Below are positions 28,544 to 36,856 of a stretch of DNA of 64,000 nt, in pieces (the stretch's first letter is position 1; each line of letters begins with the position of its first letter). A program made the position numbers and the translations under genes. Origin of the DNA: Phycisphaerales bacterium. Its GTDB lineage: Bacteria > Planctomycetota > Phycisphaerae > Phycisphaerales > UBA1924. The stretch lies in assembly GCA_028279375.1 (NCBI GenBank), contig JANQNW010000010.1, positions 1-64,000 of the forward strand, read 5' to 3'. The notes beneath the pieces are model-generated. The model was not told the origin of the DNA and did not search any database. It saw only the letters and a program-made list of their open reading frames with translations.

Positions 28544-28575
28544 AAACGCCTTCTGGCTTTGCCAGAGGGCGTTTT
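28544..28575 (+). terminator. Terminator of tRNA-Asp
   Basis: 14-bp stem (AAACGCCTTCTGGC / GCCAGAGGGCGTTT, one G-T pair) with a TTT loop and TTTT tail, 7 nt after the tRNA. Confidence 0.85.
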
Positions 28576-28950
28576 GCGTTAGGGCTTTTGCGCTGTTGCG
28601 CACTGAGTCGCGCCTCTTCGCGCTGCAACTGCTGACAGGGGTCTCGTCTGGTGATGCGTCCACCGTGCCGGTCTGGCGCAGTGACTGCACACTCGGCATC
28701 AGGTGTCTGGTCGCGGCCGGTTCATCATCGAGGCGATGCGTGGAGCCGTCGAGCGACAACTTGATCGAGTTGCATGAGTCTGTTTGAGCGCCCTGGGGCT
28801 CGACCCGACTGACTCCACAGGTCAATCTAGTGAGAAAGGCATTGCCTGACTACAGTGAGTCGGTTGGCCCGGACGGCCCCCATACCGCACTTCCTTTCAC
28901 CCATCAAGGAGAGTTGGTGGCGCTGGAAAGTCGACACTGGAGGGCCGCTG
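28576..28950 (+). other. Non-coding stretch after tRNA-Asp
   Basis: No supported gene. Short open frames on both strands lack ribosome sites and domain character. It is the left end of the first inserted segment, so attachment-site arm sequences may lie here; I see no repeat shared with the other segments. Confidence 0.4.
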
Positions 28951-29451
28951 ATGGAAGAGCGCGAGAAGAGACCTGACCACGGCCTGGACAAGCAAGCGGT
29001 CGAGCGCGAGGCGCGCGCCGGGCGGGAATTCTCGGTCGCTGACGCGATCAACGCGGCCGGCGGCGGCGACCTGATGAAGGGGGCCTCGCCGGTCTCACGC
29101 AAGCGGCAGGCCCAGTTGACGATGAAGCAGGCGCTGCGCGAACACTTGTCGGATATTGAGGGCGCACTTCGCACGGTGCTGCTGCGGCGGCTCACCGAGA
29201 GTGAAGCGCTGTTGCATGCCGGCTACGAGAATCCGATGGCCGCCCTGGCCGACTACGTCGCTCGATTGCTCCAGTCAGACGCCGCGCTTCGAAGGCTCGT
29301 GCACGAGGCCGATATCGAGTGGGGCCGCGCAAACGACACGAGGCCCTTCTTCGAGAAGGAGGGTGAGCCGCCGCATCCGGACGATCCGTACACCAGTGCC
29401 TCAGTCCAAGCGCAGTTGACCGCGTTCAGCGAGAAGCTGCAAGGTACTTGA
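28951..29451 (+). CDS. Conserved hypothetical protein, first cargo gene after tRNA-Asp
   Basis: Start ATG 28951 with GGAGGG 6 nt upstream, 166 residues; an upstream in-frame start at 28855 has no ribosome site. Hydrophilic and helical, no signal peptide. Distinct pieces are REFSVADAINAAGGGDLMKG, then a helical region (MKQALREHLSDIEGALRTVL) and a C-terminal PHPDDPYTSASVQAQL. I recall similar conserved hypotheticals in planctomycetes, but no function is known to me. It is the only gene between the intact tRNA and the first scar. Confidence 0.7.
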   Translation: MEEREKRPDHGLDKQAVEREARAGREFSVADAINAAGGGDLMKGASPVSRKRQAQLTMKQALREHLSDIEGALRTVLLRRLTESEALLHAGYENPMAALADYVARLLQSDAALRRLVHEADIEWGRANDTRPFFEKEGEPPHPDDPYTSASVQAQLTAFSEKLQGT

Positions 29452-29528
29452 AGGCAAGCGCGTGTGAACTCGCGATGGCTCGGCGTCGTGGAGAAGAAGA
29501 CGGCATTCAGGGACTGGGATGGGGCAGC

Positions 29529-29626
29529 ACCTCGTGCTCGACCCAGTGTGCGCTCATCGGTGCAAATGGGCGCTCTTATAATCGCGACCATGCTTCCACG
29601 CGAACAGCCTGAAGATCCCTAGAACG
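29529..29626 (+). repeat. Pre-scar repeat, copy 1
   Basis: Contains CCAGTGTGCGCTCATCGG (29543-29560), then CCATGCTTCCACGCGAACA and GCCTGAAGATCCCTAGAACG. It aligns by eye with the elements near 32.25, 38.35 and 45.82 kb and sits about 40 nt before the first tRNA-Asp scar. Not found before the intact tRNA. Possibly the end sequence of the inserted elements. Confidence 0.55.
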
Positions 29627-29666
29627 CGGCGTTTGATTCGTCAAGTGTGCTTATCTGGTCACCCGA

Positions 29667-29714
29667 CCCCGACAGTCCATCCGGTGGTTGCGGGTACGAG
29701 TCGCGTCCGTGTTG
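29667..29714 (+). repeat. tRNA-Asp 3'-half scar, copy 1
   Basis: 40 of 48 positions match tRNA-Asp from the anticodon stem to the 3' end (counted by hand). The run CATCCGGTGGTTGCGGGT is almost intact, whereas the acceptor 3' strand is damaged (GTCCGTGTTGG). There is no 5' half, so this is not a functional tRNA. Confidence 0.8.
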
Positions 29715-30041
29715 GATTGAAAGCTTTGGCTATGCATTGAATTGTTCTGGCGCTTGCTCGACGGACAGGACCAGCCCATGCAATCAAAGATCTGAGCCGA
29801 GAAGACTCTGTAGAGGCTGATCCTCGACGGTCTGGGGCCGCACCACAGCGTTGTCATTGGAATCAGATTCGTGCGTCTCGGTTGGGTCATGGGACCCGAC
29901 GTCCTGCTTTCGGGCGAGTTGTTTCTTCTGATCGTTCGGCTGGTGCGGATTGGGCTACCCTGCATCAATGAGGGTCATGTGTCCTACGATCGCCAATCAG
30001 CGATGGCGTCGATTAGCTTCGGGCGAGCGAAGGTGGAACGC

Positions 30042-31796
30042 GTGAACTGGTGTCGCGAATCGACCAAATACCTGTTCTTCACGGGTAAGGGTGGTGTCGG
30101 GAAGACATCGCTCGCCTGCGCGACGGCAGTGCGCCTGGCTGACGAGGGGCGAAGAGTGCTGCTGGTCAGCACCGATCCCGCGTCGAATCTCGCGCACGTG
30201 TTCGGCATGGACATCGGCACGCAGGACCCGACGTCCATCTCCGGGGTTGAGAACCTCGAGGCACTGAACATCGATCCCAACGCCGCGGCGCAGTCGTACC
30301 GAAATCGGGTCGTCGATCCCGTCCGAGGCAAAGTGCCAGAGGAGGAAGTGCGGCGGCTGGAGGAGGAACTCTCGGGGGCCTGCACCACAGAGATCGCGGC
30401 GTTCGATGAATTTACCGATCTGCTGACCGACGACGTGATGGCATCCCGATACGACCATATCGTCTTCGACACTGCGCCCACGGGCCACACGCTGCGTCTT
30501 CTCACGCTTCCCGGCGCTTGGAGTGATTTCCTGGTGACGAACGAGCGCGGCGCCTCCTGCCTTGGTCCACTGGCTGGATTGGAGAAGCAGCAGGAACGAT
30601 ACGCGGCGGCGGTCGTAACACTTGCGGAAGAGTTGCGCACGACGATCGTGCTGGTCACGCGGCCCCAGCAAGCGGCGCTTCGAGAAGCTGCGCGTACGAG
30701 CGACGAACTCGGCGCACTCGGCGTGAAGAACCAGCGATTGATCGTCAATGGCGTCATGACGAATCGCGGCGGCGACGACGACCCGCTCGCGACATCGATG
30801 CGAAAACGCGATCGTGAGGCCCTCGCTGCGATGCCCGATGTCTTGCGTTCGATGCCGATGGAGGAGGTGGCGTTGAGGCCGATGAATCTCGTCGGCTTAA
30901 GCGCGCTGCGCACGCTCTACGAGCCACTCGATCTTTCGAATTTACGCGGGGACGAGACTCGGCTTCCTGCAGTCGATGTGCCAACATTGCGCGATCTGGT
31001 CGATGAAATAGAGTCAGACGGACACGGTCTGGTCATGGTGATGGGGAAGGGTGGTGTTGGGAAGACGACGATCGCTGCGGCGGTCGCGGTCGAGCTTGCC
31101 CGGCGCGGCAACGACGTGCGGCTTACGACGACCGATCCAGCGGCGCACGTCGCCGATGCAGTGGGCAGTTCGATCGCTGGGCTGGAGATCAGCCGGATCG
31201 ATCCTCAGGTGGAGACGGAGCGATATCGACGGCAGGTGCTCGAGTCGAAGGGAAGGGATCTGGATAATGAGGGGCGAGCGATCCTCGAAGAGGACCTGCG
31301 CTCTCCCTGCACGGAGGAAATCGCCGTATTCCAGGCTTTCTCGAAGGCGATTCGGGAGGCTCAGCGCCGGTTCGTCGTTATGGATACAGCGCCGACCGGG
31401 CACACGCTGCTGCTGCTTGATGCGACCGGATCGTACCACCGTGAGGTCACGCGGCACGCTCGGGAAGGCGCGAGATTCACGACGCCGATGATGCGCCTCC
31501 AGGATCCGGAGCAGACCAAGATGCTCATCGTGACCCTTCCGGAGACGACGCCGGTGCTGGAGGCGGCGGCGCTGCAGAAAGATCTGCGACGTGCCGAAGT
31601 GGAGCCGTATGCCTGGGTGATCAATGGCAGTCTCGCCGCGTCGGAGACGAGCGACCCATTCCTCCGCACACGGGCAGAAGCCGAGCTTGGACTCATTCAG
31701 GAGGTGCAGGAGCGCCATGCGAAGCGTGCATTCCTAGCGGCTTGGCAGGCAACGCCTCCGCATGGCGCCGCAGGGCTCGGCGAGCTTTTAGGATAG
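30042..31796 (+). CDS. arsA: ArsA arsenite-efflux ATPase, two-domain
   Basis: ArsA powers the ArsB arsenite pump. The start is the GTG at 30042 (VNWCRESTKYLFFTGKGGVG) with AAGGTGG upstream, giving 584 residues, essentially the length of E. coli ArsA (583). Each half has a P-loop (FFTGKGGVGKTS, VMGKGGVGKTT) and a DTAPTGHTL motif. The three metalloid-sensing cysteines of ArsA are conserved in context: LSGACTTEIAAF, GASCLGPLAGLEKQ and LRSPCTEEIAVF. No arsB, arsD, arsR or acr3 lies next to it. Similarity to proteobacterial ArsA and the scar-flanked position point to horizontal transfer. Confidence 0.93.
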   Translation: MNWCRESTKYLFFTGKGGVGKTSLACATAVRLADEGRRVLLVSTDPASNLAHVFGMDIGTQDPTSISGVENLEALNIDPNAAAQSYRNRVVDPVRGKVPEEEVRRLEEELSGACTTEIAAFDEFTDLLTDDVMASRYDHIVFDTAPTGHTLRLLTLPGAWSDFLVTNERGASCLGPLAGLEKQQERYAAAVVTLAEELRTTIVLVTRPQQAALREAARTSDELGALGVKNQRLIVNGVMTNRGGDDDPLATSMRKRDREALAAMPDVLRSMPMEEVALRPMNLVGLSALRTLYEPLDLSNLRGDETRLPAVDVPTLRDLVDEIESDGHGLVMVMGKGGVGKTTIAAAVAVELARRGNDVRLTTTDPAAHVADAVGSSIAGLEISRIDPQVETERYRRQVLESKGRDLDNEGRAILEEDLRSPCTEEIAVFQAFSKAIREAQRRFVVMDTAPTGHTLLLLDATGSYHREVTRHAREGARFTTPMMRLQDPEQTKMLIVTLPETTPVLEAAALQKDLRRAEVEPYAWVINGSLAASETSDPFLRTRAEAELGLIQEVQERHAKRAFLAAWQATPPHGAAGLGELLG

Positions 31797-32003
31797 AAAT
31801 GATCCCGCGCTTCGTGGGGATTCGCTCCTAGCCCAACCAATAGCCAAAGGGCGGTCCAATCGATCGATACGGGGCTTCTCGTCGAGATCGTGACCTCCGA
31901 CGACCCGCCGCTCCACCGGATCGGTATTGCATCCTCCGCTGCGGATTCCGAAGTACGTACAGCAGCGGGCTGTCGGGAACAAATCGCCATCAAGGAGACC
32001 TGT

Positions 32004-32207
32004 ATGGCCGAGAAGCAAGGGTTGATCAAACTCATCGTCGGACTGCTGTTCCCGTTCATTCTCGTCCTGGGCGGAGCTGGTCTGGCGGTGCTTGGGTTGA
32101 TGCAGGGCTGGCTCGTACTCGTTTTGACGGGGTTGATCGTCGTTGCAGCCGGGGTGCTCTGGAGTGTCGTGGTGCTGGATCTGGCCAACCCGTTTGATTG
32201 GTTCTGA
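32004..32207 (+). CDS. Small two-helix membrane protein
   Basis: 67 residues from an ATG with AAGGAGA 6 nt upstream. Two hydrophobic segments (LIVGLLFPFILVLGGAGLAV, WLVLVLTGLIVVAAGVLW) separated by a short turn (LMQG). No motif. It lies 207 nt downstream of arsA on the same strand and could be an accessory membrane peptide, but nothing in it indicates metalloid transport. Confidence 0.7.
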   Translation: MAEKQGLIKLIVGLLFPFILVLGGAGLAVLGLMQGWLVLVLTGLIVVAAGVLWSVVVLDLANPFDWF

Positions 32208-32235
32208 GCATGTTGTGGTCGGGACTCCGATACGC

Positions 32236-32335
32236 TTGGTGCGCTTTTCAGTGCGCGCTCATCGGCATGGTATTCGCGGTCCACTGTGCGCATACATGCA
32301 TACACACGAATGGTCTGGCGCTGTCAGGGACTTGG
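32236..32335 (+). repeat. Pre-scar repeat, copy 2
   Basis: TTGGTGCGCTTTTCAGTGCG, then CTCATCGG and CGCATACATGCATACACACG. This is the clearest partner of the copy at 38.35 kb (shared T-G-G-x-G-C-G-C, CAGTG-x-GCGC-x-CA, CGCAT-x-CA-x-GC-x-TACA). A very weak tRNA-like trace (GTAGTGGTGGGTTCAGGTTC, 32446-32465) follows about 110 nt later. Confidence 0.55.
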
Positions 32336-32483
32336 CATGTGCGAAAGCGAAGCTGAGGCGTTCGATGGACAGTTTCAGAAGCCGATGCGCTGATAATCGA
32401 CTTCAAAGAGTTGAGATCCTGGGAAGTACCATTAACGTAGTGCCGTAGTGGTGGGTTCAGGTTCTTTGGGGTTTGTCGAATAC

Positions 32484-33395
32484 ATGGTGCAGCCGAACGA
32501 TGCGATTGCGCGCCTTGGGCCGTATCTGCGGCAGGACGCCAGGATCTCGGTCGCCGAGGACGGCATCGTCGAATGCCCGCCGAACCGTCAGACGCCCGGC
32601 CTGGACGCGAACACGTATTACTTCGGGCAGGCCGAATGGATGGACGACTGGTTGCGGTCGGTCCATCGCTACCCGGAGTTCGTGGAACGTTGGTGCGCGG
32701 TCACGGGCGACTGGAATGGCAAGATCGTTGTGGACATCGGGTGCGGGCCGGGCAATGTCGGCGTCGCGCTTGGAATATCGAATGCGGCGTTGCTGGTGGG
32801 TGTCGATGTGGCGCGTGGGTCGCTGCTGATCGCGCGCGAACACGGCTACGTGCCACTGCTGGCCGATGCGCAGGATCTTCCGTTTGTGTCCGGTTTCGCG
32901 GATCTAGTCGTGATCAATGCCACCATCCACCATTGTGACGACATGCCCAAGACGCTCGCTGCCGCCGGCCGACTACTCAAGCCCGGGGGCCTGCTCGTGA
33001 GCGATAACGATCCGCAGCGCTCGGCCTATGACTTCCGCGGCCTGGGCAGAGCGCTCTGGGAGATACGCAAACCGGTCTACCGAGTCATGGGCCGGGGCGG
33101 GCACCGTGCGGCCGATGACGAACAAGCCTGGGCGATCGCCACCGAGATTCACCACCGGGTCGGCGATGGCTTGGACGAATCAATTTTCCACCGTGTGCTG
33201 AAGCCGCTGGGGTTTGAGGTCCAGGTCTACCCACACAACCAGAGGATCGGCAGTGCGATCTTCAGCGGCGAGCACGGCCGAGCGGACTGGCGGATTCGCC
33301 TGGCGCAACGGCTGTCGCGGATCGATTGCAAGAGCGCCGCCGGTGCGTCGACGCTCATGTGCGTCGCCCGTCGACATTCCGATGCTGAGTACTAA
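32484..33395 (+). CDS. Class I SAM-dependent methyltransferase
   Basis: 303 residues from the ATG at 32484; a GTG at 32448 is in frame but lies in the degenerate repeat region, and no strong ribosome site helps. The SAM-binding motif VVDIGCGPGNVGVALG, the acidic motif LVGVDVARGSL, the ADAQDLPF motif and INATIHHCDDMPKTLAAAGR are typical of the class I fold. RLLKPGGLLVSDNDP is the usual post-motif strand. Substrate not predictable. It is the only gene between the doubtful scar near 32.45 kb and the scar at 33.75 kb. Confidence 0.85.
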   Translation: MVQPNDAIARLGPYLRQDARISVAEDGIVECPPNRQTPGLDANTYYFGQAEWMDDWLRSVHRYPEFVERWCAVTGDWNGKIVVDIGCGPGNVGVALGISNAALLVGVDVARGSLLIAREHGYVPLLADAQDLPFVSGFADLVVINATIHHCDDMPKTLAAAGRLLKPGGLLVSDNDPQRSAYDFRGLGRALWEIRKPVYRVMGRGGHRAADDEQAWAIATEIHHRVGDGLDESIFHRVLKPLGFEVQVYPHNQRIGSAIFSGEHGRADWRIRLAQRLSRIDCKSAAGASTLMCVARRHSDAEY

Positions 33396-33741
33396 TTGTC
33401 TGCCAGCGCGAGCCCATGCAATCTGGGAGCAAACGGTCGCGCGGATGGGGTAGAGTCGGAATCACCGGGTACGCACTGACATTTGCAATTGTGCTGCCGC
33501 ATTTGGTGAGGAAGCGCTTGGCACACCAGAGGCGCCCGGTCCTCCAGGGCGGGTGGTTCTTCGTTGCGACGGTCTTCTGTCTTGTTGAACCGACTAGCAG
33601 GCCACAACTGGGGTAAGTGTGCGGTCACCAATCGGGTCACTCCTCCGCTTCCGACTCTTCCTCACTGCCCCGCAACTCCTTTTGACTCACGAAGACGAAA
33701 GTGCCGCCAAAGGCGATTCTGGTTCCCAGAGGCGGCCCCGG

Positions 33742-33789
33742 ATTGGACTGTCGATCCTGTGGTTGCGGGTCCGAGCTCTGTCCGGCTCC
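33742..33789 (+). repeat. tRNA-Asp 3'-half scar, copy 2
   Basis: 38 of 48 positions match the tRNA; GGACTGTCGATCC and GTGGTTGCGGGT are preserved. A GC-rich partial hairpin (TCTCTGCGATGCAGGGGCTT) follows at about 33799-33818, in the position of the tRNA terminator. It lies in a 650-nt gene-free stretch (33396-34052) in which I see nothing else supported. Confidence 0.75.
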
Positions 33790-34052
33790 CCTCGGAGTCT
33801 CTGCGATGCAGGGGCTTGATTGTTGCGCTCGTACAACCGGCAGCAGGAAGGGCGCCTCTACCCAAGAGCGCTTGCTCGTCCTCAACGTTGCTGCGCCACG
33901 ACGCGCGAAATCCGCACCGCGAGAATCGGCCGCCGGATTGATCGTCCGATCGCGCTTAGTATGAAGTCTCGCCGTTCCGAGAGGGTCAGGGCGAGGCTTC
34001 GTCGGGGCGCGCCTGCGCTTCGGGGGGATTCGCAGGCAGTCGGAATAAGGGC

Positions 34053-35300
34053 ATGTCGACGGCGCCGTCCATTCAACACGATCGATATGGCAGCGCCACT
34101 TTGCTTGGCGTTGTTCTGCTCGTATCGCAATCGGCAGTCCTTGGAGCATGCCAATCCGACTCGCACGACCAGCCGATCGACGCGTGGCTTCAGAGGTTGC
34201 AGAACGCCGAGCATGTCGATGCGGAAGTCAGTGCTCGGATCGACGCCGCCGGCGGGACGCCGATCGTCTCGGGCGATGACATTCTCTTTCTGGTCCGAAC
34301 AACGGGCGCCGATCCTCCGCGGATCATCGGTGACTTCAACGACGGCGGATTTGAGGCATCCGAGCTTGTCGGAAACGGAACGATGCGACAGATCGCTGAC
34401 TCGTCGTGGTACGGCTTGAAGTGTCGGCTCCCTCGCGATGCGCGATTTGAATACCAGGTTGCGCAAGGGCAAGTTGCAGAACCAGATCCGCTGAATCCAA
34501 GAAGTGTGCAGACATTCGGCGCAGAGCGCTCGGTAGTCGCGGGCCCGGCCGTGCGTCAAGCGCCGCACCCGAGCGCGAGCACGCCGCGCGGTCGACTCGA
34601 GCAGTTCACGCTCTCCAGTTCCATTCGTGAGAACGAACGCACTGTGAGCGTCTACCTTCCCGCCAGTTATCAAGCTTCGGGGCCGCGGCTCGCGACGCTT
34701 TATGTCAAGGATGGCACACGATTTCGCACGGAAGGGGGATTGCCGGCGATTCTCGACGCCATCATCGAGCGTGAGCGCATGCCGCCGGCGCTTGTAGTGT
34801 TCGTCGATCCTGTCAATCGTGCGCTGGAGTATGGGACGGCCGCTGCGTACCGCCGCTTCGTCGTCGAGGAACTCGTCCCGGAAGTCGAGCGGCGTTATGC
34901 GTCCGGCGGCAGCCATCAACTTCGGGCCCTGTTCGGCGCGTCACGCGGAGGACTCGCAGTCGTAGATCTGGCAGTTCATCACCCGGACGTGTTCGGTTTC
35001 ACCGTGGCCATGTCTCCCGCGCTTTCCCCGCTGCCGATGATCGAGAGGATCGCTGACCGAGTCAGCGTGACCGGCCATTTTCTAGTCATGATCTCCCGCT
35101 TCGACACGCCTGACCTGGTGACCGACGGCCGCGAGCTGGTTCGCGTGCTCGAGAGTCGGGCTGACAGCGTTGCCGCCATTGAGATGCCCATTGACCACTC
35201 GATCCATGGCTGGAGGCGATGGTTGGACGTCGCCCTGATGGAATGGGGCGACCAGCTATCCACTTCCGAGCCCACGAAAGTCGAGCAGACCCCGCCCTGA
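34053..35300 (+). CDS. Lipoprotein esterase of the Fes/esterase D alpha-beta hydrolase type
   Basis: 415 residues. Signal peptide with lipobox AVLGAC. Residues 60-180 resemble the immunoglobulin-like/AMPK-CBM-like domain placed before enterochelin-esterase-like catalytic domains (IIGDFNDGG, WYGLKCRLPRDARFEYQVA). The hydrolase has LATLYVKDGTRF, the nucleophile elbow FGASRGGL, and a His in DHSIHGWRRW. It lies between scars 2 and 3 with two minus-strand genes. The substrate could be a siderophore or other ester. Confidence 0.8.
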   Translation: MSTAPSIQHDRYGSATLLGVVLLVSQSAVLGACQSDSHDQPIDAWLQRLQNAEHVDAEVSARIDAAGGTPIVSGDDILFLVRTTGADPPRIIGDFNDGGFEASELVGNGTMRQIADSSWYGLKCRLPRDARFEYQVAQGQVAEPDPLNPRSVQTFGAERSVVAGPAVRQAPHPSASTPRGRLEQFTLSSSIRENERTVSVYLPASYQASGPRLATLYVKDGTRFRTEGGLPAILDAIIERERMPPALVVFVDPVNRALEYGTAAAYRRFVVEELVPEVERRYASGGSHQLRALFGASRGGLAVVDLAVHHPDVFGFTVAMSPALSPLPMIERIADRVSVTGHFLVMISRFDTPDLVTDGRELVRVLESRADSVAAIEMPIDHSIHGWRRWLDVALMEWGDQLSTSEPTKVEQTPP

Positions 35301-35482
35301 AATGCTCGAAGCGAACTCGTATGAGCGGGTCTGGCTCGCCGGCCGTCTGCCTGTTTCAATGCGCTTGCAAGCGCTATACAAACGCCCGAGTGATCGCATC
35401 AACCGTCTATGCGAGAAGTCTGACATCGGCGGGAACGCGGTTCCTGAGACGTGGAGATGACCCCTGGAGCGATGAGCTGCGG

Positions 35483-36856
35483 TTACTGAAGTCCCTCGAA
35501 TGAGATTGGTACCCGTGCGTCGGGCTTGGCGTCCTTCAAGTGCTCATCGAAGAAAGAGACCATCGCCGGGAACGCCCGAGCCTGCACACGACCGTTTGCT
35601 GCGGATGTCGGCGTGCAACCATCCCCGGACAGGCCATGCCCAGCTTGCTCGTCGACAATCGCTACCGTCGTAAGACCCGCTCGATCGCGCGTCGCGAGGA
35701 TGTTCCGCGACATCCCGCCCGAGTCCCACGTGTCGTCGGCATCGCCTCCAACGATGAAGACCGGCTCGTCGATGTCCTCCACGCGGATCCGGGCTAAATC
35801 AACCCGATCGGGATACTCATTGCGGCCGGCGTCGTGCGGCGTGCGAATGCGGACCGGCTCGCCAGTCTGGTACTTGGCGATCTCAGCTGACATGCCTTTG
35901 TATGGGACGAATGGCAAAGGCTCGCCGCGCCACGAGAAGCAGCTGCTCTGTCCCTCCGTTGTGCCCGGACCCCAGGCCTCCCAAACGACGTCACTGGGCA
36001 CGTAGGCCACGACCGCGCTGAACCCATCGATCAGACTTGCCCCGAGCAACGCGAACTCGGCGCCCTTCGAGACGCCGTACAACCCGATGCGGTCGCCCAT
36101 GACATCGTCACGCGCAATCAACCAGTCGCGCACCTGCTCCAGCCGATCGACCGGGATGTTGTGAAAACCACGAGGCAGCTGAGGGAACTGGGGCTCCTGC
36201 CCCCAGTATGCCGGCGAGTAATAGGGGAGACCGACGACGGCGTATCCTCGCGACGCGAGCTTGGCGCCGACGTTGTTTGCGGTGCTGTCGCCGCCTTCGG
36301 AGCCACCGAGCACGATGATCGCGGGGAGCGGCTCGTCACCTGGTGGCCGCAGGAGGAAGGCGCCTGGGTGTTGATTTCCGAGCGGGGTTCGGACAAGGTC
36401 ATCCCGGCTACGTATGGACTGGAATTCCGCTGATGCGTCGGCTTCTTTGTCGCCATCGATGTCGACAGAGATCTTGATAACAGTCGAAGATCGTCCCTCG
36501 GGAACGGCGTCATCCGTCGCCTGCATTGACCACAAGAAGCCGAACGAATCGACACCAGTCCACGACGCCTCCTCTGGAGCCATGGTCGCGAGGTTGACCT
36601 CTCCCTGTTCGTTCGCGGTGAATCGAGCCGATCCGCGATAAACGGCCGGAGGTCGACGACCCCAGGTCCGCTCCGCGGTGACGGTCACGCCGGATCCGGG
36701 CTCCAGGCCCACGACGCGCACCTCAAGTGGATCGCCTCGAAGCACTGGTTGGCCTGGCACAACGAGACTCACCGGTTTCGCATCAGGATGACCTGCTTGG
36801 CATGCGAACGCGGTGGACAGGAAACATGTGCAAGCGATTGCGCTGTCGACCTTCAT
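35483..36856 (-). CDS. BAAT-like acyl-thioester hydrolase or esterase
   Basis: 457 residues. N-terminal hydrophobic signal with a Cys (FLSTAFAC) that may be a lipobox. Residues 30-150 resemble the beta-sandwich of acyl-CoA thioester hydrolase/BAAT proteins (VVPGQPVLRGDPLEVRVVGL). The C-terminal alpha-beta hydrolase has AIIVLGGSEGGDS (oxyanion), nucleophile GLYGVSKGAEFALLGA, Asp in VFIVGGDADDTW and His in EQAGHGLSG. The start overlaps the upstream formylglycine-enzyme-like gene by 4 nt (ATGA), so both are probably made together. Confidence 0.82.
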   Translation of the reverse strand: MKVDSAIACTCFLSTAFACQAGHPDAKPVSLVVPGQPVLRGDPLEVRVVGLEPGSGVTVTAERTWGRRPPAVYRGSARFTANEQGEVNLATMAPEEASWTGVDSFGFLWSMQATDDAVPEGRSSTVIKISVDIDGDKEADASAEFQSIRSRDDLVRTPLGNQHPGAFLLRPPGDEPLPAIIVLGGSEGGDSTANNVGAKLASRGYAVVGLPYYSPAYWGQEPQFPQLPRGFHNIPVDRLEQVRDWLIARDDVMGDRIGLYGVSKGAEFALLGASLIDGFSAVVAYVPSDVVWEAWGPGTTEGQSSCFSWRGEPLPFVPYKGMSAEIAKYQTGEPVRIRTPHDAGRNEYPDRVDLARIRVEDIDEPVFIVGGDADDTWDSGGMSRNILATRDRAGLTTVAIVDEQAGHGLSGDGCTPTSAANGRVQARAFPAMVSFFDEHLKDAKPDARVPISFEGLQ

